From Teratosphaeria epicoccoides (Eukaryota; Ascomycota; Dothideomycetes; Mycosphaerellales; Teratosphaeriaceae): a stretch of DNA of 64,000 bases. Below are positions 43,908-54,394 of the stretch, in pieces. Location of the stretch: the NCBI GenBank assembly GCA_021401465.1, contig JADDMT010000035.1:186001-250000 (forward strand). The letters run 5' to 3'. The notes below the pieces were generated by a model, which was not told the DNA's origin, ran no database searches, and saw only the letters and a program-made list of their open reading frames with translations. Made by a program: the position numbers and the translations under genes. Position 1 is the stretch's first letter. Each line of letters begins with the position of its first letter.

Positions 43908-45459
43908 GGGCAAGAGCAGTGTGCACAGATTCGGTTTCGTGAGCGCTTGTTCTGTAGCGACAGTCATTACGTGCCCGGGCTTCCGCGTGAAGCTGCGGTA
44001 CATAGGCAGGTGTGTCCCATCGCGAGAGAGCAGGGAGGGGCCCTACGGGGTCCTGGGACGGCAAACTTCTGGGCGCTGGCATGTGCGCCTCGGACGTCTT
44101 GTTGTTACGACAGCCGGGTGAGCGCATCTCGGACGAAATTTTCTGTCAGAGAAGCCCTAGCGTGGACACTGCGACATTCCTTCGCTTCATGAATTCGCGC
44201 CTCATCATGGGCGAATCAAGACAGTCCATCGTTCTGCTGTGTGACAGCGAAGGTAGTGAAGCGCCCGATCTGCAAGGCTCCCCCCCCCCCCCCCCCCCCC
44301 CCCCACAGCCTCCTGTATCTTTCCCTCCCGTATCCCCGCAGCATTGAGCCGCTGCATACCGTGGGTGTCTGCTCTCGAGCCGCGCTCGCTCTATTGCAGT
44401 GGGTTGAGTTGGGTTTGGGGGGGGGGCGGGGGTTGCCCAGGCTCGAATTCCTCCACGACGACAGGGGTAGTACTCAGTCGAATGACCGGACGGACTTTCC
44501 TGCCTAGATAGGTAAGCTGGAGAAAAGAGAACAGACCCGGATCGAGGAGCTCGTCTGGAAGACACGACTTCAGTGCCTCTCTGCGGCCGCTGTGATGTAG
44601 AAAGCCATGCTACGCCGACTGTGATGAACGAAAGCGGTAGGCGGTTCTAAAATCCGCGCTCGCACCATCATCAGGGCGCGTGAAGTCAGTCGTGTCGCTG
44701 ACATGGAGAGTTTCTGCGCTTCCTTACTGGTGTGCAGTCAGTTCGCAGGAGCAGGATCCGAGCACCCTTCGCGGTTTCACGCAGTGCCGGTACACAGGTA
44801 CCTACCTTATCAAGGGACGATGTGTGTTGATATAGGGGAGCGTTTTCTTTTTCTTTTCCCAGCGTCACCATCCTGGCGCGCCTGGAGCTTGGATGGATCG
44901 CTGGCGCTGCGGCTCGTGCAGAGGGGCTATAGTAGACGGTTCCGCTGCGGAGCGGCCGGGTGCTTTGGGCAGAAGGCGGCGACACGTACGATCGGGGGGA
45001 ATGGAGTGGATCTTCACGCCGGGTGGAAGTAGCGTGGATTTCGCTCTAGAGCATGATGCTGTTGGCGCTATCATCGCTGCAAGGCGAGTGCAGACCGGAG
45101 GTCTCGTGGCTATTGCTGGAAGTTTCATCCGGCCCCTCTGCTGCCACGGGGATCCGCTCTCGCTTCCAAAGCCACGTCTCGCCGATTCTTCGGTACGTGC
45201 AGTGTCGACGGCACCCAGGTCCAAGCAACTTGTGTCTCGGTAGGAGACGGGGGAGAAGGGCTGATACAGGGCAGGCGTGATGGGACGGGGAAGCCGAGCG
45301 GCTTTGGGGAAGCGATGTGCAGCCCATCTCTACGGACGACAGAGCGGATTCTAGTGCCTACCCACGACGCCTCCGCCCCCCTCCCGACTCGGCATCTCAA
45401 CCTCACAGCAGCACTGTCATCTCCTACACTACACCAGCACAGTCCGCGCCCTTGCCCTC
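43908..45459. other. Gene-poor region with a long poly-C tract
   Basis: It contains a 25-nt C run (44280-44304), a G-rich run near 44419-44432 and several unsupported open frames (for example 44893-45243 plus). No RNA gene or domain was found. Confidence 0.5.
44280..44304. repeat. Poly-C run of 25
   Basis: The homopolymer is read directly. Runs of this length are rare in fungal DNA and prone to length error in assemblies. Confidence 0.9.
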
Positions 45460-45823
45460 CTAACACGTGCACGTCAACTGGGGCAGCGCCTTGACCCAGG
45501 GCTCGCATCGCCCTCCGGTCGAGGACGAGTTGTCCGCTGTGAATATCAGCATCGCGAGACCATTTGCCTTTTTTTTTTGATCGGACGGGTGACGCACCGG
45601 CACAAGTGAGGAACATGCGGATCGAAGAATCGCAGCGACAGCAGTCCTCCTCGGTGTGGGTGAGGCGGCATTCGCCTAGATTGAGGTGTACGTGGTTAGG
45701 ATTGGAAGGGATGCAACGAGGGAGGAGGTTTCTGGAGTAAGGTATACCTTTATTGCTGCATTTCTCGGCCAGGGAAGGAGTCAGGACGGCCACGAGGAGG
45801 ACGAGGAAGGTAGTTGGCTGCAT
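45460..45823 (-). CDS. Small secreted cysteine-rich protein, copy B (three exons)
   Basis: Exons are 45748-45823, 45598-45675 and 45460-45536, giving 76 residues. Intron 1 (45676-45747) is GTATAC, CTAAC branch, CTAG. Intron 2 (45537-45597) is GTGCGT...ACAG. The signal peptide is about residues 1-19 (MQPTTFLVLLVAVLTPSLA). The mature peptide has EKCSNKGECRLTH, EEDCCRCDSS, MFLTCA, SSSTGGRC and ends LTCTC, with nine cysteines. Both introns are phase 1 at the same places as in the gene at 21226-21653. Exon 3 is 77 nt in both. The two genes therefore form a diverged family. Function is unknown; a secreted disulfide-rich peptide is all that can be stated. Confidence 0.85.
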
Positions 45824-46566
45824 GGTGCTGGCGTGGTTGTGTTGGGTGTGCGAGATGTGCGAGTGGAAGGTTTGATCTTGGATGGACGTGTCGGGCGTGG
45901 GTCAAGTGCAGGAGGGAGGAGTGCTGGGCCTTCGTGCAGATGCTTTCGGGTTCGAATGAGGACGAGGCAGCTTCTGCGCTGGGTCATCGTGCGGATGTTT
46001 ATGTACAGCTCCTTACCGCGCTTCATGGCCCTCATCCATTGCCAGCGGCGCTTCCCAACGGTCAAAGAGCGCTTTGGACCCAGGTGCTCCAGCTCGGGTT
46101 GCTCGCTCAAGCCAGCGACACGCTATCTGATGCGAAAGCACTGAAGGCGCCGTGAGCACATGATTTGTGCATGAGGCGTGTTCGAAGCCTAAAGACTGGT
46201 TGGCCTGAAAGTGTTGCTCAGGAGAATCAATGGTGTGTAGGCCCATCGCTGGTCGACTTAGCTGCAGTTGGCGTCTTTCAGTGGGTGGGTGGATCTTCGG
46301 GCTAAACTGTGAAACCGGCGCTGCTGAATGGTGTTGTTCTAGCCTGGCGTCCCACGTGTATCGTATAGATCTTGGGAAATCCATTGTCGGCCCCAATGGA
46401 CATGGAACGTGGCTCGGTTTGGGATCCATCAGTCGGGAGGGAAAGAAAACTCGCATAACCACTGCGTGCCTCTACCTTGGCTTGCATACTTGGCTAATCA
46501 ATAGACATAAACCGATCGAGATCGCCATTCGCAATTTCTCCCCTGTTTGTAGCTGTGTTGCAGGAG
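45824..46566. other. Intergenic region between copy B and the OPT relic
   Basis: About 740 bp including the copy B promoter. No supported gene. Confidence 0.45.
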
Positions 46567-47303
46567 TCAGCGAAGGACAATGAACACGATTGCCGACATC
46601 CCACCATCCATGGCAGCTGAGACTGGATAGTGGTATCGAACGGAAACATATGGGTAACGTCGCCTGAGCCACCATTGCGACGCGAAGCCGATGATGAGAT
46701 TGCAGCATGACTGAAGATTTGATGTCCGCGATCAAGAGGCACAGGTCATATATCACGACTCCGGCGTCGATGTTGTACAATGCAGGATGCGGCAGGTTCC
46801 GATGAGCGCTCCACAGAGGTATGGGCACAAGGAAGTCTGGCGGCATGATAAGCGTAACTCCTTGGTACTGCCGAACATCCGGTGGGACAGACCACCACAC
46901 GTACCGGCCTGAGCATTCAACTGCTGCGCTGACTGTGCGAACCAGATGATCATGCCCTCAACACTCTGCAGAATCTCGGACTGTTTCGTAATCATGCTGC
47001 TCGCCAAGACATAGTTCAGCAATGCACCCATGACCGTGCCAATGACCTGCGCAAGGAAGGTCACACGAGGTGCCAGATGTCCAGACTGAGCGAGCTTGAC
47101 GTTCTGCGCCAGCAGTTGGCCTCGAAGCAAGAATTGTCGCGGGAGAGAGGGAAGTACATCTTTGCCACGGGATGGTCGGGCTGGATGTACCCTCCTATCA
47201 AGTGCACCATGGACTGGACGTCGTATGGCGCGCCGGGTCACGGCCTGCACAGGACGGAGGATGGCAAGCAGGACGTAGCCGGTGATCAGTGCGACAATGA
47301 AGC
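46567..47303 (-). pseudogene. Oligopeptide transporter (OPT family) pseudogene
   Basis: Pieces of an OPT protein lie in order on the minus strand but in different frames: FIVALITGYVLLAILRPVQAV, then GAPYDVQSMVHLIGGYIQP with DHPVAKMYFPL, then AQNVKLAQSGHLAPRVTF. LAQVIGTVMGALLNYVL and ITKQSEILQSVEG follow, then PDFLVPIPLW, SSVM, and finally FASQWWLRRRYP with SAAMDGG and a stop at 46567-46569. At least three frame changes are required. The order matches the C-terminal half of proton-coupled peptide transporters, including GGYIQP and the late LVPIPxW and FASQWWLRRRYP blocks. The N-terminal half is absent. It is a decayed, truncated gene. Confidence 0.85.
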
Positions 47304-47826
47304 CCTACCGGGGTAAGGTGCTGCGTGACTCGTGAAGAACGATCAGGCCAATATAACGAAGGCAAGCAGGAGTAGAAGCCAGGCCGGGCACGACTTGGAG
47401 GCTGGCGTCAGGGTAACAATGAACGTCATGAGTCTCATCTGTGTTGAAATACTCCATGGTTTGGCATGCCCCAGGTGTAAGCTGCGCATCGTCCGCAGCT
47501 TTGTGCTCAGAGATCCAAACGCGGTCGACACCTCGTTGTCCGGCGGTGGGTGGAACGGCGAGACGCTGTTGGGACATGATTGGTCTCTTCTTCCTCGGAA
47601 TACATCAACGTGGTATCGGGCAGTATGTTGTGACATGTTCGTGCAGCTGATAACCTAGCAAGGTCGCATCGCCGATGTGAGAGCTTGGTCTCGCCTCTAT
47701 TGCAAGCTCGTCGGACATGATAATAACAATACATAATCATAACAATTCATAATAATGATAAATAATAATAAATAATCATAATAAAATAACAATAATCAGG
47801 TAGGTCAACTGTTGCAAGTCGAAAGG
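47304..47826. other. Intergenic region with AT-rich simple repeats
   Basis: Imperfect AAT/ATAAC repeats run at about 47718-47798, immediately upstream of the aminopeptidase gene. No gene is seen. Confidence 0.6.
47718..47798. repeat. AAT/ATAAC-rich imperfect microsatellite
   Basis: The tract is almost pure A/T with scattered C, composed of AATA, ATAAC and AATAAT units. Confidence 0.8.
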
Positions 47827-50670
47827 ATGAATTTGTCGCCCCATCTCTGTTCGAGCATGACTTCTCCCCAGGCTCAATGCATTGCTTCAAGCCGTTACGA
47901 CGGACTGCCAGAAGAGTGAGTGCACAGTGATCTGCATGCAGCGTCACGGGCAGCTGATGTCAGACGGCGTATAGTGTCAAGCCTGTTCACTACAATCTGT
48001 CCATCTCCAACATCGCATTCGGCGAGCCGTGGACGTACAGTGGTCATGTCGAGATAGAGATAGAGATCAGCTCTCCGACCGACACCATCACCGTCAATGC
48101 CCATGAGTTGACTGTCCACGCTGCCAGGGTGACCTCACGTCGCTCCTCATACGTTGCCATCGCCACAAAGCAGGATGTGCAGAACCAGCGATGCACCTTC
48201 AAATTCGAGCGCCAGTTACCAGTGGCTTCAGGACAGAAGTCAACACTCTGCTTGTCCTACGAGGGCACGCTGAACAATCATATGGCTGGCTTCTATCGAT
48301 CGACCTACGATGACCCACAGGAGGCTGAGACCGAAAGCTCGGATGACGAAGATTCGGACGACAGCGATGATACAGAGGAGCGCGTAATGCTCAGTACTCA
48401 GTTCCAGCCCTCAGATGCTCGTCGAGCATTTCCGTGCTTCGATGAGCCGAATCGGAAAGCGACATTTGACTTCCAGATAGAGATTCCGGATCATCTGACC
48501 GCCCTCAGCAATATGCCAGAAGAATGCTCATGGCCTGCTCCGAGCCGAAAACCTGACCACAAGGTCATCAAATTCCAAAGATCGCCGACAATGAGTACCT
48601 ACCTGCTTGCGTGGGCGGTGGGTGACCTGGAGTACATCGAGCGTCAAGTCGTCCAGCAAAGTGGTGAGACGCTGCTGGTCCGGCTGTACGCGACCACTGT
48701 CCAAGTTCGGCACATTTGCCGTGGATGTTGCTCAGCGTGCGATCGGGTACTTCTCCGAGATCTTCGGCATCGAATATCCTTTGCCGAAGCTAGATCTGCT
48801 GGCAGTGCACGGAGTGGTAAGTCACTGCCGATCAGACTTGACCATATCCCTAACGAGGAACTTCAGTCGGACGACGCCATGGAAAACTGGGGCCTCCTGA
48901 CTTTCCAGACAACCGCTCTTCTATTTGACGAGAAAGTGTCCGACCCAGCGAATCAGAACCACATTGCATATATTGTCGCTCATGAGCTAGCTCACCAGTG
49001 GTTTGGCAACTTGGTGACAATGGACTGGTGGGCAGAGCTTTGGCTGAATGAAGGCTTCGCGACATGGGCAGGCTGGTATGCAGTCGACCACTTATTTCCA
49101 GAATGGAAGGTCTGGACTCAATTCACCGCTGAGAGCATGGAAGAAGCCTTAGAGTTGGACAGCCTGCGGGCGAGTCATCCAGTGCAAGTACCGGTGCCCA
49201 ATGGGCTGGACGTTGACTCCATCTTCGACCCGATATCGTACTTGAAGGGTGCTGCTTTGATCAGGATGCTGGCTTCTTTCGTAGGAACGAAGGACTTTAT
49301 ACGGGGGGTGTCTGCGTACTTGAAGAAGCATGCGTACAATACCACGAAGGGGGCAGAATCCAGATCTGTGGCTAGCATTGAGATCCGCGTCAGGCAAGGA
49401 CATCACTGCATTTGTCTCTCCATGGATCGAGAGTATCGGGTTCCCGGTTATCGCAGTGCATCCCCTTGGGCCTGGAAAGCTCAAACTCTGTCAGCAGCGC
49501 TTCATCCGCAACGGCAAAGCCAAGCCCGAAGAAGACACGGTCGTGTGGTCTGTAGCGATCGGCAGCAACGATTCGCTCATGCACCAAAAGCAGACCATCG
49601 TCACTGCAAGCCCTCTGCCATGCGTCTTGAACAGAGACAAGGGAGCATTCTACCGTACGAACTTCGAGTCATCGATCCTGGAACAGAACATCGCACGCCT
49701 TGACGAACTCTCGGCGGAAGAGCGCATCGGTCTCCTGTCGGATGTCGCCGCTCTCGCGACTGCTGGCTTCAATGATTTAACGACTCCCACGGTACTTGCG
49801 CTGCTTGAAAGCTACAGCAAGGAAACAGATTGCCATGTCTGGGCGACCATGCTATCTGTACTTTACAATGTCCAGTCGGTCTTCTCTTCGGATGAGCAAG
49901 TCAAGGCCGCCCTGAACAACTTTGCAATCAAGCACGTTTCGGAGGCTTGGGAGACGAGGCGCTGGAAACAGATCTACGAGCCGTCGAACTATCTGGCAGG
50001 CGAGCTGGAAGCGATGCTATTCTCAGCTGCGGGTCTGGCTGGACGTCAAGGGATTGTTGAAGAGTCCATGCGGCTGTTCGGAGAATTCATTGGAGGCGAC
50101 CATAAAGCAATCAAACCCTTCATTCGCCAAACCGTCCTCGAAATCGCAATCAAACATGGCAAGTTCGACGCTAGTAGAACATTACAGTCCACGCTGGAGG
50201 ACATAGACTCAGATGACGTACATGAAAGTATAGTCGAAGCTCTTGGTCAGGTACAGACCGCAGACAACGCACAGGACCTGCTGTCCTGGGCCCTGAGAGG
50301 TGGCATTGATACACAAAATCTGGTCGACCTAGTCGAAGCTCTGGCAACCAACGGCGTCGACGTCGTCCAAGACACCCTGTGGGCTTTCATCCAAGAACAC
50401 TGGGACGCCATCATGGCTCGTATTGGAGGCTCGAATGCTGTGCTTGAACCTTTCGTACGGCTATCTCTTTCGGGACTCAAGTCCAGCCAGTATGTGGCCG
50501 AGATCACTGAGTTCTTCAAGACCAAAGACATCACCGGGTATGGGCGAGGGTTGGCTGTGGCAATTGAGACCATCAGCGCGAATGCGGCATACAGAGAGCG
50601 AGACATGGAGGATGTTAGACGGTGGCTGACACAGCATGGTTGTTCGGACGGGCCGGCGTCTCGAGGGTAG
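47827..50670 (+). pseudogene. M1-family (puromycin-sensitive type) aminopeptidase with two frame breaks
   Basis: Exon 1 is 47827-47915 (second ATG at 47857). The intron 47916-47974 joins GLPED to VKPVHYNLSI. A further intron at 48817-48866 (GTAAGT...TCAG) joins DLLAVHGV to SDDAMENWG. The zinc site is intact: HELAHQWFG, with the third ligand in LWLNEGFATW. The exopeptidase signature reads DAMEN instead of GAMEN. An acidic insert (ESSDDEDSDDSDD) lies near residue 150. Two one-base shifts interrupt the frame: near 48700 (between LLVRLYAT and SKFGTFAVDV) and in a GGGGG run near 49350 (between KKHAYNTTKG and NPDLWLALRSASGK). The C-terminal ERAP1-like helical domain is complete to 50670. It is either a young pseudogene or a gene with assembly indels. 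Confidence 0.8.
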
Positions 50671-50671
50671 T

Positions 50672-50786
50672 TACCTGGTTGATTCTGCCAGTAGTCATAT
50701 GCTTGTCTCAAAGATTAAGCCATGCAAGTCTAAGTATAAGCAAATGTACGGTGAAACTGCGAATGGCTCATTGAAATCAGTTATTG
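50672..50786 (+). rRNA. Ectopic 5'-terminal fragment of the 18S (SSU) rRNA gene
   Basis: Starting one base after the aminopeptidase stop codon, the sequence reads tacctggttgattctgcca, which is the exact 5' end of ascomycete 18S rRNA. It continues through the universally conserved gtagtcatatgcttgtctca, agattaagccatgcaagtct and gtgaaactgcgaatggctca blocks. Likeness ends near 50786, after ttgaaatcagttattg. A few differences from the conserved form are seen (gcaagtc for gcatgtc, an inserted g in cattgaaatc). Only about 115 of roughly 1800 bases are present, so it cannot act as rRNA. It lies in the short spacer between two convergent genes. Confidence 0.93.
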
Positions 50787-50857
50787 CTCTCATCCACATC
50801 CCTCTATACCAATGCAGTCGATCCCCCTATCCCCCATTCCTCCCATCCACAAGCCGC

Positions 50858-52426
50858 TCATGCCTTCCCATCCCAGAAACTCACAACAGCCCACTTCCCG
50901 CTCCACGCCCACTTCCGCGCCCCACTGTCCCCTCCCTCGCCCTCCCTCGCCCTCAACTTCTCGTCCTCGCCCTCCTTCAACCCAACGACCACATCCGCCT
51001 TACAAGTCCGCAGCGCCAGGACCCTTATATCGCTGCCCTCGCCCATAGGACCGATGGCTCTGCTGAAGGGCGTAGTAGGGGGCCACAGCACGTCGCCAGT
51101 AAGTTTGCGGTAATTGAGGTCGCCTTTGAAGATGACAAGCTCGGAGGACTGGAGGTCGCTGTAGAGTGCTGGTGCGGTTTTGGGAAGACGCCAGTAGGAG
51201 CCTGCTTCTGTCCAGACAGGGTTGGGTCGGAGCACGATCTGGCCTTCGGCGTAGAGCTGGCTCCAGCTCTCGAACAAGGCTTTGAGATGTCCTTCATCTT
51301 CTGCGCTCAGAGGCTGCGGTGTCGCGCCACGTGCCAGGTCGTCTTCAGACGGGGTCTCGTAGAAGGACTTGGCATTCACGAGGACGGTGAGTAGATCTGA
51401 GAAGTCTTTTGGTACGACGTCCGACACGAACCATGGAATGTTCTTGGGGTGCAGCACGATGTGAGTAGCCAGACCAGATTGTAGAAGGTAGCCAGCAAGT
51501 ACGAGGTCGACGAAAAGCTCAAACCCAGCATTGTCAAGAACGACATCAACCCGTCGGTCTTTGGTGCCGGCTTGTTGCGCTTTCTTCAGCGTGGCGAAAG
51601 CGGGTGCAAAGTCATTGACCAGGATCTTCTCCTCGTTCGCCTTCCTGCTCTCCGCACCTTGCAGTTTCTGAATGTCGTCGTAGCTCAAATTGGTCAGAAG
51701 TGATAGATCCGTCGCATTGCCCCACAGACAGATTTCTGCCATCTCTCTGAACAACGCCTCCTCCGCCTTCACCCTCTCCTCTTCGCTCGCAGTAGCCAGT
51801 GCCGACTTCGCACTCTGCAGCTGCTTCGTCAGTTCATTGTACCTCGCCGCCAATTCCACGACCGCAGGGCGACTGGAGCGAAATGTCGAGATTTTTTGCT
51901 GGGCGAAGACGTCGTAACTTTTCCAGTTCTGAGAGGTTGAGAACAATGTGGCCATGCGGCGGTAGAGGTAGCATTCCGCGTACAGCCAGCTGACGTCGAA
52001 CCATTTCGGGTTACCTCGCTGCTCCAATTCCTTATTGTAGCCGGCAATATCTGGCTGGCCTTCGTCGATCAAGGGTGTGAGCTGACGATCGTGTTGAAGT
52101 TCGTACTTCAGAGTGGCGAGACCTTGGGTAATGCGTTTGCCTTCGTCCTGCTTGGCAGGGTCGGATTCCTTGGAGACGGCTTTATGTAGATCATCGATAG
52201 CGCCAGTCTGTTGCACATGTGCGCGTCAGTCGGCGCTGTACGGATCCTCAGACTATTGTCCGGCGGGACGTGATACCAAAATGACCGGCCAGCGATCTCT
52301 CGCGGAGATAAATGCAAACGAGTTCTTGTCGCTCGTTTTGGAGGGAGCTGTCGAATGTTGTCGTCAGCGCTCATGCCTGCTCATGATATCTCGAGTGTAC
52401 GTACGGACTTGCGGATCGTACTCCAT
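50858..52426 (-). CDS. DUF89/ARMT1-type damage-control phosphatase (three exons)
   Basis: Exons are 52405-52426, 52277-52347 and 50858-52207, giving 480 residues. Introns 52348-52404 (GTACGT, CTGAC, ACAG) and 52208-52276 (GTATCA...ACAG) rebuild the N-terminus MEYDPQVPPSKTSDKNSFA...ARDRWPVIL joined to TGAIDDLHKAV. The C-terminal domain has the metal-dependent phosphatase centre DNAGFELFVDLVLAGYLL (Asp/Asn, Glu and Asp ligands) and GDLNYRKLTGD. Members (yeast YMR027W, human ARMT1) dephosphorylate damaged or excess sugar phosphates such as fructose-1-phosphate in the cytosol. A methyltransferase activity has also been claimed for the human protein. The gene is convergent with the aminopeptidase, the 18S fragment lying between. 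Confidence 0.92.
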
Positions 52427-52742
52427 ATTGGCAGATCTCGAGGGTTCCAGACTGTCTGTGATTGGCGACATCGAGAATTGTTGACATTGAGCTCACCAGC
52501 AAAGGTCAAGGCGATTTGCTTACGTAAGGTTCTTGTATGCTAATGCTCTTGCTGAGCTGATTGTCATAGGAACCTCATTGCTCACATTACCGTGGTGCAT
52601 TATCGTAATGGAACTCAAGACTACTGTACAGACTCGCTTGAACGCCTAACCGAGCGTATCCTACCATCCACCGTGCTCGCCTGTCTCACGATGCCGCAAG
52701 GTCGCTGGTCTGCCGACCAAAGACCCCACGCTCCTGGCTTGC
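52427..52742. other. Spacer between phosphatase and MARVEL-like gene
   Basis: About 315 bp with the phosphatase promoter. Nothing else is seen. Confidence 0.4.
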
Positions 52743-53796
52743 TCATCTGAAAGCAAACCCATGACTCCCTTCTGGATTACTGAAATATCCGCTCGGCGTC
52801 TCCGGATAGCCGTCGGGACTCAGCGCACTCGGCGCAGCCGTGGGATCATATGCGGGTGGAGGGTTTATGTTCAAACCTCCCGTGTCGCTGTTGTAGCTGA
52901 ACGGACGGCCAGGATGCGGCGACGGCAGCTCCAGCGGTGCGCCTGCGGTCGCGTTGTCGTGGGTCGTGCTCGCATACTCGTGATTGTGAGGATCGCGCAG
53001 CAGGTGTTTGCCCTGCTCCGCATGCTCTAGCTGCTGCGCTGATGGCGAAACCTGGCTGCAGCATGATGTGCCGTTGGCTGTCGGATCGTTGAAGGGATTT
53101 TCGCCATGATGATGGTTGGAGTCGTGCGGCTCCTCGATGTTGGTGTCCCAAGTATCTTTGTCCTGGTGCTCACGCCTTACTTGCTCGACCTTCCCGTGGA
53201 TCTTGCTACTACCATTCGGCAAGATGCCCGTCCTTCTATACTCGAACACGGCCTTCAAGCTCAGGTAGCTTGTACCGCACCAGAGCACAAAGACCAAGAC
53301 CGCGAAGGCTACTGATGCCAGGCTGGTTTCGCACTTGCTTTTGCTGCCGAAAGCGAAGCTGCCGCATCCTTTGCCGCTCTCACTAGTGTCCTGACTCGTA
53401 CCAGAAGACGAGGAGTGGGTCTTGCCGTAGTTCGTCCAGGCTGCTACTGCGACGAACGCTGCAAACCACAGGACAGCGAAGACGACGTCGAAGATTGCGT
53501 AGGCGTACACATTCGCGAGTCTCCAAGCTCGTGTCCACGTTGGGACCACAACAAGATACACGAGTGGTATGACGGACAGGAAACACTGCTCGCTATCAGC
53601 GTGTCTATCCTATCGCATGGCGACGACGGGTGTGAGTTCTGCTCACCAGACCAAACATATAGCCTGTCGTGCTCGACGTCCCCCCATTCTTGGTCAACAC
53701 CGCCAGAGACAGGCAGGCAGTAATGAAGATCAAGAACGCCTGGACCGCATGGAAGACGAGCTTGAGCTTCTGCTGTTTGCTCTGTTCGATACGCAT
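52743..53796 (-). CDS. MARVEL-like four-helix membrane protein (two exons)
   Basis: Exon 1 is 53647-53796 and exon 2 is 52743-53585. The intron 53586-53646 (GTGAGC...GCAG) joins GYMFGL to CFLSVIPLVYLVVVPTW, giving 330 residues. Four hydrophobic segments are seen at about residues 14-35, 50-66, 78-100 and 130-150. A short extracellular loop rich in Ser, Gly and Cys (KGCGSFAFGSKSKC) sits between helices 3 and 4, the layout of MARVEL-domain proteins in fungal plasma membranes. The C-terminal 170 residues are cytosolic-type, with many His, Pro and Asn (SNHHHGENPFND), and PPPAYDPTA resembles a PY (PPxY) motif that could recruit a Nedd4-type ubiquitin ligase. Function is unknown; membrane organisation is inferred. 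Confidence 0.82.
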
Positions 53797-54174
53797 GTTG
53801 TGCTGCTCTGCCTATCGATCCTCTTCCGCCCGGAGAGGTGGATGATGAATGCTATGGAAGACGATGCATGTGGGCATCGAATGTATGCGCATTGCGGCAA
53901 TGTCGGAGGGTCTGCGACACGGCTGTGTGTAGGAGGTATGAGCCTCGCGCGAGTACATGGATTTTTGCTTGTTCTCTTGGCCGCGCTCACAGCCACGACC
54001 GCACCGCGCGGCAGCTTCGTGTGTGCATGTAGCTGGGAATATCATGCATGATTCATCATCCTACTTGCGTTTCACCTCGCATGCAGCAGATGTAACTCGT
54101 TGTTTCACGGAGTCGTTGGGAGATTGTCACACCTGAGGGACAACTCTCATTATTGTGGCTGTAACAAGGTAAAT

Positions 54175-54215
<41 letters not shown>

Positions 54216-54394
54216 CCATAACAACAACAACAACGGCCGGAGACATCTTCATGTGCCGCGCCGGAGCGGGACGTTGTAGCGCCGGTGACCCTGGCGCATC
54301 CCCTTGATCCACCGCTCTGGATTCTGGCGACGTGGAGAGTTGAAAGTTATTTTTACATTGCGTGTTTTCAGACCCATCACAGTCTGCCACCACC
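53797..54394. other. Divergent promoter region with AAC microsatellite
   Basis: This region of about 600 bp separates the MARVEL-like gene from the Sec72 gene and includes the AAC repeat listed separately. No other gene is seen. Confidence 0.6.
54174..54233. repeat. (AAC)n trinucleotide microsatellite
   Basis: About 20 AAC units with a single CAT interruption lie 160-220 bp before the Sec72 start, so in its promoter or 5' leader. Confidence 0.95.

Noticed and set aside
48650..48720. A 42-nt intron to explain the first aminopeptidase frame break
   Set aside because: It would remove LLVRLYAT, which is conserved in the M1 family, and it is shorter than any other intron here.
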